Source: SIG440 sp045591035 (GTDB lineage: Bacteria > Bacillota > Clostridia > Monoglobales > Monoglobaceae). From it: a DNA stretch of 26,286 nucleotides. The stretch is taken from the NCBI GenBank assembly GCA_045591035.1, contig JAZNSG010000011.1, positions 1 to 26,286 of the forward strand. Reading direction: 5' to 3'. The notes under the pieces are model-generated. The model searched no databases. It had not been told where the DNA came from and saw nothing but the letters and a program-made list of their open reading frames with translations. This document shows positions 15,946 through 23,577 of the stretch, piece after piece. Numbering within the stretch: position 1 is the first letter of the stretch; every line of letters starts with the position of its first letter. The translations under genes were made by a program, and so were the position numbers.

Positions 15946-18042
15946 TTATTTCTCAATGTATTTCATTAAATAGTCCGGCACATTCGATTTTTCAAATGTT
16001 ATGCTTTTTGAGCCGAGCCACCGGTCTTCCTGGTTGTAATCATTGAATATAACATAGTTTTCGCCTTCAGAGGGCTCGGCTACCTTTTCTGAGAACAAAA
16101 CTCTGGCAAGTTTTTCTCCGTCTTCAACACTTATCTTCACACAATCTGCCGAAGACACAATGAACTCCTCAAGTCTGCCTTTGTCTGTCTTGTATAAATA
16201 TTCATCCCCCGAACGCACCAAAGGATTTTTGCAAACCGAAAAGTTGCCCGCAAGCGAATATAATCCCTCATTTATATAGCCTTTCTCCTCAAGCAGTTTA
16301 TATGTATTCTTGAAATTGGAATTCAATACAATGTAAAAACGTCTGTAGTTATCCTTTGGAATATAGTAAACTGATTTTTGCTCTTCGTTTTCCTTCTCTT
16401 TAAAAATCTTCAGCTTTTCATTCTCAAGCCCACTACATTCAATCTCAACAGATATATTTATCCAATTATCAGAGCGCTGAATTTCCCTGAACGAAAGCTC
16501 CTCTACATCCTTTTTTACTGCGGCTACAATCTCACCAGCATCCTCATTTACTGCAATATAGTGATTGAACCCACCGCCAATAAAGCACAGGTTAAGATGA
16601 TTTATATTTTCAATATTCAGCATATCTATTTCCGTCGCATTCAACTTGTAAGCAATGTTTTCATACATCTTATCCATTATTTTTTCGCTTTGCTCAGAGG
16701 TCACATAATATCTTCTCTTAAACAGCTTCCCGTTCTTCAGCTTGTATGCAACACACACAGTTTCTATATCTCTGTCGGTTCTTTGCTCTTTCAACGCCGT
16801 AACCGGAATGTTGTCTGTCAGCTCTTTGTGTATCTCCCGGGTTGCTTCCACAAGCTCAGCATCTGTAATATTTGGTATTTCGTTGATCCAGCCATAATAC
16901 ACGCCACTGCTCTGGATATTATCAGTTTTGGGTATTCTTGTTTCATATCCAAGCACACTTGTGTAGGCAAAGAACGAAATGAATAAGGCACAGAACACCA
17001 CAAAACCAATATAGCCCTTGTACGCTTTAAAAACCTTCAGGCTCTTGTTCATAATCATCTCGCACACAAAATATACAATAGCAGTCAAAACCCCTGCCGC
17101 TATGAATGTGGGCACTGCTCCCAGATTCATTCCGGTAAGTATCGCAAAGACCACAACTGCCGCAGCAGATGTTACGGTATACTTAAAAATCGGTCTGAAA
17201 ACCCTGAACGCCGCCACATCGCCTGATGCTTCAACTTTTCGGTTTTTGTACACATAATATCCAAGAACATACACCAAAACTGCTCCAACAATATATGTCC
17301 ACATCTGAACCGAGCCAAAAACACCTAGTCCTCTCTCTGTTCCAAAGAGATTTGCTACACTGCTGAATATCCAGACAACAGGGGTGTTGTTTATTATCTT
17401 GTTCCCAATATAAGCATCACTCTGCATAAAGCCAAACAAAAATATGTCACTTATCAGATAAATTGTCAGTGCAATAATGAGCGGAATAATATGAAAGAGC
17501 ACATTTATGCCTATGTGAGCGGCTGTGTTCCCGGTTAAGAACGCCGTGAATGTGGCAACCGAAAACATAACAAACAACACGCTTAAGTTAATTGATATCC
17601 ATTCCAGGATTGACGAAAACGAAATAAGCTCAGCATAATCTCCAAGACTTATAAAAAATAAAATAATGCTGTTAAGCAAAATTGGCACAGCCATCAGAGT
17701 GAACGCCGCCAAAATGCTTGATACATAGTTTTCAAGCCTTGTCAATGGCAAACCATGAACAAATATGCTCTGTTTTGACGAATGAACATTGTTAAAGATA
17801 AGTGCCGCAACAACAGTTGGCACAACAAACGCCAAAAGCAATGGAAATATTATAAAACCTGCATCAGTCAAAAGCCCCGGGGGTTCAGAGGCGTAATAGG
17901 AAAACCGTTCGACATCGTTTACAAGCAGCACAAACGGAACACCAAAAAAAAGCAGAACAAAGTATATAAAACCGCCAAGTCCGAAGCGCTTTAATGTGTT
18001 TTTGTAAATTCCAACGTTAAAGAATGATGTGTTTAAAGTCAT
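15946..18042 (-). CDS. ABC transporter permease with large C-terminal extracytoplasmic domain
   Basis: The 698-residue protein begins with a membrane region (about residues 1-370) containing roughly nine to ten hydrophobic helices, including FIYFVLLFFGVPFVLLV near 26, LLAFVVPTVVAALIF, and a final IGFVVFCALFISFFAYTSV near 345-365. Residues 370-698 are a soluble, Glu/Lys-rich domain that I do not recognise with certainty; it resembles the DUF6449-type C-terminal domains of some Firmicute ABC permeases. It has an AGGAGG site and overlaps the 3' end of the ATPase gene by 26 bases. With a YtrA-type regulator and ATPase it forms an ABC system, possibly for export or envelope-stress protection; the substrate is unknown. 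Confidence 0.85.
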   Translation of the reverse strand: MTLNTSFFNVGIYKNTLKRFGLGGFIYFVLLFFGVPFVLLVNDVERFSYYASEPPGLLTDAGFIIFPLLLAFVVPTVVAALIFNNVHSSKQSIFVHGLPLTRLENYVSSILAAFTLMAVPILLNSIILFFISLGDYAELISFSSILEWISINLSVLFVMFSVATFTAFLTGNTAAHIGINVLFHIIPLIIALTIYLISDIFLFGFMQSDAYIGNKIINNTPVVWIFSSVANLFGTERGLGVFGSVQMWTYIVGAVLVYVLGYYVYKNRKVEASGDVAAFRVFRPIFKYTVTSAAAVVVFAILTGMNLGAVPTFIAAGVLTAIVYFVCEMIMNKSLKVFKAYKGYIGFVVFCALFISFFAYTSVLGYETRIPKTDNIQSSGVYYGWINEIPNITDAELVEATREIHKELTDNIPVTALKEQRTDRDIETVCVAYKLKNGKLFKRRYYVTSEQSEKIMDKMYENIAYKLNATEIDMLNIENINHLNLCFIGGGFNHYIAVNEDAGEIVAAVKKDVEELSFREIQRSDNWINISVEIECSGLENEKLKIFKEKENEEQKSVYYIPKDNYRRFYIVLNSNFKNTYKLLEEKGYINEGLYSLAGNFSVCKNPLVRSGDEYLYKTDKGRLEEFIVSSADCVKISVEDGEKLARVLFSEKVAEPSEGENYVIFNDYNQEDRWLGSKSITFEKSNVPDYLMKYIEK

Positions 18043-18915
18043 AGCCCAAACCTCCTAACTCATAGATAAATACCTCTTCCAAAGTGAGGCTCACCTTGTC
18101 ATAAACAACAGGCGAATATTTCTTCACCGTATCCTCAATATCAAAAGCATTACCCTTTGCAATAATGGTATGTACCGACCCGGTTTTTGAAAAATGCAGA
18201 ATTTCAAGCTCGTCTTTCAATTCCTTCGGGAAATCCTCTTTAAATACCACCTGAACTTTCTGGATATTTCCCTTAAGGTCATCAAGGGGCTTTTCAATCA
18301 CCATTTCGCCATGGTGAATAATTCCCACATGTCGCATATATCTTCAAGCTCTCTAAGATTGTGCGAAGAAACCAAAACAGTCATTCCCCGCTCCGCCACG
18401 TCACTTATAATCACATTCATTATCTGCTTTCTCATCACGGGGTCAAGTCCGTCAAGGGGTTCATCAAGGATAAGCACCTCAGGGCAGCACGAAAGCACAA
18501 GCCTGAACGCAACCTGCTTTTTCATACCCTTTGAAAGACGGCGAAGCTGTCGTTTTTCATCAATATCCAAAATCTCTCCGAGCTTCTCATATCTTTCACG
18601 GCTGAAGCTTTTGTACATATTCTCATAAAATTTCGCCATTTCTTTAGCATTAAAGCTCGGATAAAAATACCAGTCGTCATTTATGCAAAGCACCTTTTGT
18701 TTAAGCTCACTGTTTTCCCAAACCGCCTTACCATCAATTTCAACAGTTCCTTCATCCTGTCTCAAAACGCCCATCAAATGATTTATTATCGTGGTCTTTC
18801 CGGCACCGTTCGGTCCCACAAGACCGTATATACTGCCTTTTTTAACATTTATTTCAAAGTTGTTAAGTGCTTTGAACTCGCCAAAGCTTTTTACAACGCC
18901 CTTTGCTTTAATCAT
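18017..18915 (-). pseudogene. ABC transporter ATP-binding protein, frameshifted by a 1-base deletion
   Basis: The reading frame from 18915 encodes a CcmA/YtrB-type ATPase with Walker A GPNGAGKTT (33-41), signature LSKGMKKQVAFRL, Walker B EVLILDEPLDGLDP, and H-loop VSSHNLREL. It then runs out of frame after EDICD into MWELFTMAKW and a stop at 18298. The expected continuation HVGIIHHGEMVIEKP sits in another frame and runs to 18017. Restoring one base (C on the coding strand) between 18330 and 18331 rejoins both halves into a 299-residue protein of normal length. The break lies after every catalytic motif, so a truncated product could retain the ATPase core. It overlaps the GntR gene by 8 bases. 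A true mutation or a sequencing indel are both possible. Confidence 0.88.
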
Positions 18916-19288
18916 TTCTGTCCTCCCTTTCTTCGTAAATATTTCGGATTATGTTTTCAGCCAAAGCTTTGTCCTCTCCAAAGAATGCCAGTTCCCGAAC
19001 TATGCTTTGAAGCTTGTCATACAGCTCTTCAATCCGCCGTGAATTCACATTCAAAACCGGAGAAACAAAACTGCCCTTACCCTTTATGCTGTAAATCACG
19101 CCTTCCGATTCAAGGTCTTTATATGCTCTTTGGACAGTATTCGGGTTCACGGTCAGACTCACCGAAAGCTCTCGCACTGACGGAAGCTGCTCGTCAAGTT
19201 CCAATGCGCCGCTTATAATAAGCTCTTTTATTCCCAGAGCAATCTGCTCATGAATTGGCTTGTCACTATGATAACTCAGCTTTATCAC
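18908..19288 (-). CDS. GntR-family transcriptional regulator, YtrA subfamily
   Basis: This 126-residue protein consists of a GntR winged helix (IHEQIALGIKELIISGALE, then LPSVRELSVSLTVNPNTVQRAYKDLESEGVIYSIKGKGSFVS, residues 12-77) plus a short C-terminal helical dimerisation tail. That short form defines the YtrA subfamily, whose genes usually sit at the head of ABC transporter operons and repress them. The start is GTG with AGGAGG 7 bases upstream. It overlaps the ATPase gene. A perfect inverted repeat just downstream of the -10 element of its promoter is a good autoregulatory operator. The inducing signal cannot be read from sequence. Confidence 0.93.
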   Translation of the reverse strand: MIKLSYHSDKPIHEQIALGIKELIISGALELDEQLPSVRELSVSLTVNPNTVQRAYKDLESEGVIYSIKGKGSFVSPVLNVNSRRIEELYDKLQSIVRELAFFGEDKALAENIIRNIYEEREDRND

Positions 19289-19310
19289 AACACTTCCTCC
19301 TTTCTGTATT

Positions 19311-19337
19311 AACTGTATTATTAATCTTAATACAGTT
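19311..19337. promoter_or_regulatory. Inverted-repeat operator for the YtrA-like regulator
   Basis: AACTGTATTA (19311-19320) and TAATACAGTT (19328-19337) form a perfect 10-bp inverted repeat with a 7-base spacer. An extra CTGTATTA half-site lies directly next to it at 19304-19311. The repeat begins two bases past the -10 hexamer and covers the transcription start. The core resembles the GTAT-N-ATAC type of YtrA-family sites. Repression by steric block of initiation is the likely mode. Confidence 0.75.
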
Positions 19338-19339
19338 AG

Positions 19340-19368
19340 AATATAACATACTATTTTTTATTTGTCAA
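19340..19368 (-). promoter_or_regulatory. Strong sigma-A promoter of the GntR/ABC operon
   Basis: On the minus strand a perfect TTGACA (19363-19368) and TATATT (19340-19345, five of six matches) are separated by 17 bases. This is the best-matching promoter in the window. Transcription would start inside the adjacent inverted repeat, suggesting strong but repressible expression. Confidence 0.85.
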
Positions 19369-19397
19369 CAAGTTTTATAAAAATTTTTACAAATCAT

Positions 19398-19428
19398 AAA
19401 AAACGCAGCTGTTCAATAAACAGCTGCG
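19398..19428 (-). terminator. Intrinsic terminator at the end of the microcompartment operon
   Basis: CGCAGCTGTT (19404-19413) and AACAGCTGCG (19419-19428) form a 10-bp perfect stem with a 5-base loop. On the minus strand it is followed by six T residues (19403-19398). It starts 6 bases after the DeoR-family gene's stop codon and separates the BMC operon from the GntR promoter. Confidence 0.92.
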
Positions 19429-19434
19429 CAATTT

Positions 19435-20196
19435 TTAAATTTTAAACAACTGAACTTCGCCTTCGTCAAGCAAAGCCTTAAGTTCTCCCTCGATTTCCAT
19501 ATCAGTTATGAAACAATCGATAGCATCAATGGGCATAAGCTTTATAAACCCAACGCTTCCCATTTTGCTCTTATCACAAAGATAGTATTTATGCTTTGCA
19601 TTTTTCAGCATCTTGGTTTTTATTCCGCATTCATGCTCGTTACTTTCCATAATTCCCACTTTTGCATTTATGCCCTTGCTCGAGAAGAACATTTTGCTTA
19701 CCACATAGTTTTCTTCGATGCTTTTTTCGGCTAATGAGCCAACAAATGACTGGTTGTTGCTGAGCACACCGCCAACAGAAATAACCTTTATATATTCACA
19801 ACCCTCAAGTTCAAGAACAACACGGAGAGAGTTTGTAATAACCGTAATATTTCGCATATTCTTGAGCTCTTTTGCCATAAAGAATGTGGTTGTTGAAGCA
19901 TCAAGAAAAATTGTATCGCCCTCAACAACATGCTGCGCGGCAAGTTTGGCAATAGCCATTTTCGACTCAACATTCAAGGTCTTTCTTTTTTCCAACGAAA
20001 CTTCGTGAGTGTTTTCGTCCAAAGGCATTGCCCCACCATGGGTTCGCATAAGAGAGCCCTGTTTTTCAAGCTTTTCAAGGTCACGACGAACTGTTTCTTC
20101 GGTAACCCCAAGCTCAATGCTCAAACGGTTTACCGAAACAGCACCCTCCAAATTGAGCATCTCAAGTATTTTCTTCTGGCGTTCAAGTGCAAGCAT
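19435..20196 (-). CDS. DeoR-family transcriptional regulator of the microcompartment locus
   Basis: The 253-residue protein has an N-terminal DeoR helix-turn-helix (ERQKKILEMLNLEGAVSVNRLSIELGVTEETVRRDLEKLEKQG, about 5-47, with the signature RTHGGAMP after it) and a C-terminal DeoRC ligand domain (GDTIFLDASTTTFFMAKEL, then NSLRV, SVGGVLS and FFSSKGI). DeoR regulators usually repress sugar catabolic genes and respond to a phosphorylated sugar. ATG at 20196 is chosen because GGAGG lies 6 bases before it; an upstream in-frame start would add 13 residues. It is the last gene of the BMC operon, 67 bases after pduL and beyond a hairpin. DeoR regulators are common in fucose/rhamnose-type BMC loci, suggestive but not decisive. 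Confidence 0.93.
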   Translation of the reverse strand: MLALERQKKILEMLNLEGAVSVNRLSIELGVTEETVRRDLEKLEKQGSLMRTHGGAMPLDENTHEVSLEKRKTLNVESKMAIAKLAAQHVVEGDTIFLDASTTTFFMAKELKNMRNITVITNSLRVVLELEGCEYIKVISVGGVLSNNQSFVGSLAEKSIEENYVVSKMFFSSKGINAKVGIMESNEHECGIKTKMLKNAKHKYYLCDKSKMGSVGFIKLMPIDAIDCFITDMEIEGELKALLDEGEVQLFKI

Positions 20197-20228
20197 AATG
20201 CACCTCCGTATTTTAATAGTCTTGCAGA

Positions 20229-20255
20229 AAATCACGCAATTTTTTTGCGTGATTT
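20229..20255 (-). terminator. Hairpin between pduL and the DeoR-family gene
   Basis: AAATCACGCAA (20229-20239) and TTGCGTGATTT (20245-20255) form a perfect 11-bp stem with a 5-base loop, 8 bases after the pduL stop. On the minus strand only a short T-run follows before CTGC, so it is at best a partial terminator or a 3'-end stabiliser. Its symmetry would also allow a protein-binding site. A weak TTGCGT/TATTAA pair overlaps its lower edge and could serve as a promoter for the regulator. Confidence 0.5.
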
Positions 20256-20263
20256 CTTTTGTC

Positions 20264-20908
20264 TTATCTGTTAGGTTTTTTAATTATAGTAACTTTTGAG
20301 CCATTTTTAAGCCCTGCCGAATTGGCATCATCTGTATCAATGTGCATCTCAACATTAAAGTCATCGCGAACTCTTACCTGCACCTCATAGAAACGAGTAG
20401 GCTTTATTCCCTCTACTTCAACATCCACATAGTCATTGTCTTTTATCCCGTTTGCCTCGGCATATTCAGGAGTCAAATGGATGTGACGGTTCGCAATAAT
20501 AACGCCCTGTTTAAGGTAAACACTTCCGCATGGACCAACAAGGACCAGCTTCTCTGAACCCTCAACATTTCCCGAGGGACGAACAGGAGGGCTGACTTTA
20601 AGTATAAATGTATCAGTTCTTGAAATTTCCACCTGGGTATTTTTTCTCACGGGGCCAAGAACTCTTACATTTTCAATTGCTTTCAGTGATGGGCCAACAA
20701 GGGTTACCACCTCTTCAGATGCAAACTCTCTGCCCATAAGGTATTTTTTCACGGTTAACTCATAACCTTTGCCAAAAAGAGTCTCCAAATCTTCTTTTGA
20801 AAGATGAACATGCCTTTGAGAAACTCCAACCTTTATTTCATTTTCCGGTTCATCAGTTTTCCCAAGGGCAGCCAATGTAGCTGCAACAATTTTTTCTGTA
20901 TCATACAT
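20264..20908 (-). CDS. pduL: BMC-associated phosphate propanoyltransferase PduL
   Basis: PduL interconverts acyl-CoA and acyl-phosphate inside the compartment, recycling CoA and allowing later ATP formation by an acetate/propionate kinase. The protein (214 residues from ATG 20908) has the paired zinc-binding beta-barrel motifs: SQRHVHLS near 30, ANRHIHLTPEYA near 140, and the terminal-domain MHIDTDDANSAGL. An N-terminal amphipathic helix (DTEKIVAATLAALGK) before a short linker fits an encapsulation peptide. ATG 20908 is favoured because AGGTG lies 6 bases upstream; a GTG at 20926 that overlaps the preceding stop is an alternative. It follows the BMC-T gene after 17 bases and pairs functionally with the aldehyde dehydrogenase upstream. 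Confidence 0.95.
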   Translation of the reverse strand: MYDTEKIVAATLAALGKTDEPENEIKVGVSQRHVHLSKEDLETLFGKGYELTVKKYLMGREFASEEVVTLVGPSLKAIENVRVLGPVRKNTQVEISRTDTFILKVSPPVRPSGNVEGSEKLVLVGPCGSVYLKQGVIIANRHIHLTPEYAEANGIKDNDYVDVEVEGIKPTRFYEVQVRVRDDFNVEMHIDTDDANSAGLKNGSKVTIIKKPNR

Positions 20909-20925
20909 ATCCTGCACCTGCTTCA

Positions 20926-21570
20926 CTATTCAGTCTCAAAATCAAAATATTTCATTACTTCGCCATGAGGTCTCGGAATAACCGCATCCCCAAACAATTC
21001 GCCAAGGGGCTGAGATGCTTCTATCCCCGCCTCAACAGCAGCCTTTACCGCAGAGACGCTTCCTTTGACAATCCAGGTAACAAGTCTTCCGCCCAAACGC
21101 TTTTCAGAATGAATAAGTCTCACGTCTGCCGCTTTCAGCATAGCATCAAGACCCGTGACAGAAGCCACAAGCCCTGAAACCTCTATCATACCAATTGCAA
21201 AGTTGGTTTCGGGCAGCTCAATTTCAGTATTCAAAAATGACTTTGGAAGCTTTTTGTTGTATTTGTCCTTATTTATATCAAGCAGATACCCGAGCTTCTC
21301 AACATCTTTACCGGGACGGGGGATAATATGAGAAACTATGTGCTTTCCCTCATTCTCTGCAAAGTTTTTTCCTGCTTCAACAGCAGCTCTTACCGCATCA
21401 ACACTACCCTCGATTTTCACTTGCATAACAAGTGGTGCCGGAGCATCAGCACTTTTGGGTCGGTTTCTGTTGAAAGCTATAACCTGTATGTCTGCAGCCT
21501 TAGCACAAAGGTCAGCAACACAAACCGCTGTGGTAAAGCTGTATACTTCAATCATTCCCAATGCTTTCAT
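20926..21570 (-). CDS. Tandem-domain shell protein, BMC-T (pseudohexameric trimer)
   Basis: Two BMC domains are fused in 214 residues. Domain 1 (1-95) starts ALGMIEVYSFTTAVCVADLCAKAADIQVIAF and ends SHIIPRPGKDVEKLG. Domain 2 (about 124-210) starts AIGMIEVSGLVASVTGLDAMLKAADVRLI and ends DAVIPRPHGEVMKYF. Trimers of such proteins fill hexamer-sized tiles in the shell facet. Both halves have the canonical fold order, not the permuted EutL/CsoS1D order. Domain 2 has GGR in place of the usual pore-lining GSG, so the pore chemistry differs from BMC-H. The ATG follows AAAGGG at a rather long distance, suggesting modest translation. It lies between the aldehyde dehydrogenase and pduL genes. Confidence 0.93.
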   Translation of the reverse strand: MKALGMIEVYSFTTAVCVADLCAKAADIQVIAFNRNRPKSADAPAPLVMQVKIEGSVDAVRAAVEAGKNFAENEGKHIVSHIIPRPGKDVEKLGYLLDINKDKYNKKLPKSFLNTEIELPETNFAIGMIEVSGLVASVTGLDAMLKAADVRLIHSEKRLGGRLVTWIVKGSVSAVKAAVEAGIEASQPLGELFGDAVIPRPHGEVMKYFDFETE

Positions 21571-21600
21571 AAACGCTAAAGCCCTTTCTTAAACTAAAAT

Positions 21601-22986
21601 CTAAACTATGTGCAAACCATCTGCCATAACACAACGTCTTTGACGTGTAAACGACCTTGCTGAAGTAAGGCCCTCACCTGTGGGTCCGGCAATTGTAAAT
21701 GTGGTATGTCCTTCACCGCCTGCACCAATACCTGCATAAGAAGGTGCATTTTTAACAAATATAGTAGTCTCAACAGCTCTTGCAAAAGCAGTAAGTCTGT
21801 CAACATTCTTAGAATGAATATGAGCAGAGTGACGATTTCCGTGTTCTGCTCTTACCGCCATAGCAATAGCCTCGTCAATGGTTGATACACGAACTATAGG
21901 AAGAATCGGCATCATCATTTCAACCTGAACAAACGGATGAAGCTCATTTGTTTCACAAATTATAAGTCTCGGGTCAGCATCTATGCCGAGCTCTTTAAGG
22001 AACTTACCGGCATCCTTACCTACCCATTTTTTGTTTATTCCAAACTTGCCGTCCTTTTCAATAAGCGCAACCTTAACCAGCTTTTCAACATCTGCACCCT
22101 TCAAAAGGTATGCTCCGCTGCTTTGCATTGCTGCAATAAGGTCGTCTGCCACACTGTCAAGAACAAAACATTCTTTTTCAGCAATACAGGGAAGGTTATT
22201 ATCAAAACTTGCACCCTTAACTATGTCGGATGCAGCTTTTCTTATGTCTGCTGTATCATCAACTATAACCGGCGGGTTTCCGGCACCTGCTCCGATTGCT
22301 TTCTTTCCTGAAGAAAGAAGCATCTTAACAACTCCGGGGCCGCCTGTAGCAACGAGCATTCTCACAAGAGGAGACTGAACCATTGTATTTGATGTCTCCA
22401 TGGTCGGGTTTTCAACGGAAACAACCAGGTTTTCCGGGCCGCCCGCCTCCAAAATTCCACGGTTAACCAAATCAACCGCATAGTTAGCAATCTTCTTTGC
22501 ATTTGGATGGGGATTGAAAACAACAGCATTTCCTCCGGCAATCATACCGATGGAGTTGCAAATAACTGTCTCACTTGGATTTGTTGAGGGAGTTATACTT
22601 CCAATAACGCCAAAAGGTGCCATCTCAATCAATGTCAGTCCGCAGTCACCCGTTTTTACTGACGGACTTAAGTCCTCAGTGCCGGGAGTTTTGTTAGCTA
22701 CCAGCTGATGCTTGATTATCTTATCCGAAACTCTGCCCATGCCCGTCTCTTCTACGCCAAGCTTAGCCATTTCCTCAGCTTCTTCAAGAGTGAGTCTGCG
22801 AATTGCAGAAATCATTCTTTCACGCTGTTCAACTGTGTAGCTTTTATACTGAACATAAGCCTTGGAAACAGCTTCCAAAGCCTCCTCCATTGTGGGAAAA
22901 ACGCCTTTGAGCTTTCTTTCAGGCTTTTTGTCCATCTGCTTCATTACGTTCTCAACAATCTGACTTATATATTTTTCATCTATCAT
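21601..22986 (-). CDS. CoA-acylating aldehyde dehydrogenase, PduP/EutE type, BMC core enzyme
   Basis: The enzyme oxidises a short aldehyde with NAD and CoA to acyl-CoA inside the microcompartment. The 461-residue protein matches PduP/EutE along its length: APFGVIGSITPSTNPSETV near 123-141, VFNPHPNAKK, TGGPGVVKMLLSSGKKAIGAGAGNPPVIVDD, and the catalytic Cys267 in SFDNNLPCIAEKE. The C-terminal region has FVKNAPSYAGIGAGGEGHTTFTIAGPTGEG. Residues 1-19 (DEKYISQIVENVMKQM) form an amphipathic helix followed by a charged linker, the expected encapsulation peptide. Propionaldehyde, acetaldehyde or lactaldehyde-derived substrates cannot be told apart. The gene lies between two BMC-T genes, with GAGGTG before its ATG. 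Confidence 0.95.
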   Translation of the reverse strand: MIDEKYISQIVENVMKQMDKKPERKLKGVFPTMEEALEAVSKAYVQYKSYTVEQRERMISAIRRLTLEEAEEMAKLGVEETGMGRVSDKIIKHQLVANKTPGTEDLSPSVKTGDCGLTLIEMAPFGVIGSITPSTNPSETVICNSIGMIAGGNAVVFNPHPNAKKIANYAVDLVNRGILEAGGPENLVVSVENPTMETSNTMVQSPLVRMLVATGGPGVVKMLLSSGKKAIGAGAGNPPVIVDDTADIRKAASDIVKGASFDNNLPCIAEKECFVLDSVADDLIAAMQSSGAYLLKGADVEKLVKVALIEKDGKFGINKKWVGKDAGKFLKELGIDADPRLIICETNELHPFVQVEMMMPILPIVRVSTIDEAIAMAVRAEHGNRHSAHIHSKNVDRLTAFARAVETTIFVKNAPSYAGIGAGGEGHTTFTIAGPTGEGLTSARSFTRQRRCVMADGLHIV

Positions 22987-23008
22987 GACTAATTCACCTC
23001 AACCTAAT

Positions 23009-23557
23009 TTATATAATAGTATCCCAGAGTTTTCTGTCGGGGTTTGCAATAACAGAGCTGTCAAGGAACATAGCTCCGTCTGCAGAATCGGCCTTTGCTT
23101 TAGCAATCGCCGCTTCAACTGCCGCAACCTCGCCCGTAAGAAGCATGTATGACTTTCCGCACATACCCTTTGCAACTCTGAGTTCAATAAGCTCGACAAT
23201 TGATGTCTTTGCCGCTATATCCGCCGCCTTGATTATTGATGCAGCAGAATAAGTTTCAAGAACACCCAATGCACGTTTTTCAACAAACTCAGTTGTTCCG
23301 TATATTGCGGGGAAGATTGAATCATGGGGATTGCCCAGGACAAAACTGTCAATAAGCTTTTCTCCAAATGTTGTTTTCACCGCATCAACAGACGCGCGAA
23401 CAGCACTGAGGTCACCCTCTATAAGGATTATGTATTTTCCGGGGCAGACAACTTCAGCCTCAATAACCTTAACCTCTGCAGTTTTTATCATCATATCAGC
23501 AGCACGAATACCGGTAGAAACCGTCATAAATTCTGCCATAGCTAATGCTTTACCCAT
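23009..23557 (-). CDS. pduT: PduT-like BMC-T shell protein with predicted [4Fe-4S] cluster site
   Basis: The 182-residue protein has two BMC domains: residues 1-85 (ALAMAEFMTVSTGIRAADMMIKTAEVKVIEAE...) and 92-178 (ALGVLETYSAASIIKAADIAAKTSIVELIELRV...). It resembles Salmonella PduT in length and in landmarks such as VVCPGKYIILIEGD, DSFVLGNPHDSIFPAIYG and the C-terminal SVIANPDRKLW. Cys38 in the CPGK loop aligns with PduT Cys38, which ligates a [4Fe-4S] cluster at the trimer axis. That predicts an electron-conducting tile rather than an open metabolite pore. It directly follows the pduS-like gene, its probable redox partner, after 20 bases and has an AGGAGG site. Confidence 0.92.
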   Translation of the reverse strand: MGKALAMAEFMTVSTGIRAADMMIKTAEVKVIEAEVVCPGKYIILIEGDLSAVRASVDAVKTTFGEKLIDSFVLGNPHDSIFPAIYGTTEFVEKRALGVLETYSAASIIKAADIAAKTSIVELIELRVAKGMCGKSYMLLTGEVAAVEAAIAKAKADSADGAMFLDSSVIANPDRKLWDTII

Positions 23558-23577
23558 TTTTTGATTTCCTCCTATCC

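Noticed and set aside
18017..18337. Separate small gene encoding a 106-residue protein
   Set aside because: Its N-terminal residues continue exactly the conserved sequence that breaks off in the overlapping ATPase frame, and it has no ribosome-binding site of its own. It is the frameshifted end of the ABC ATPase.
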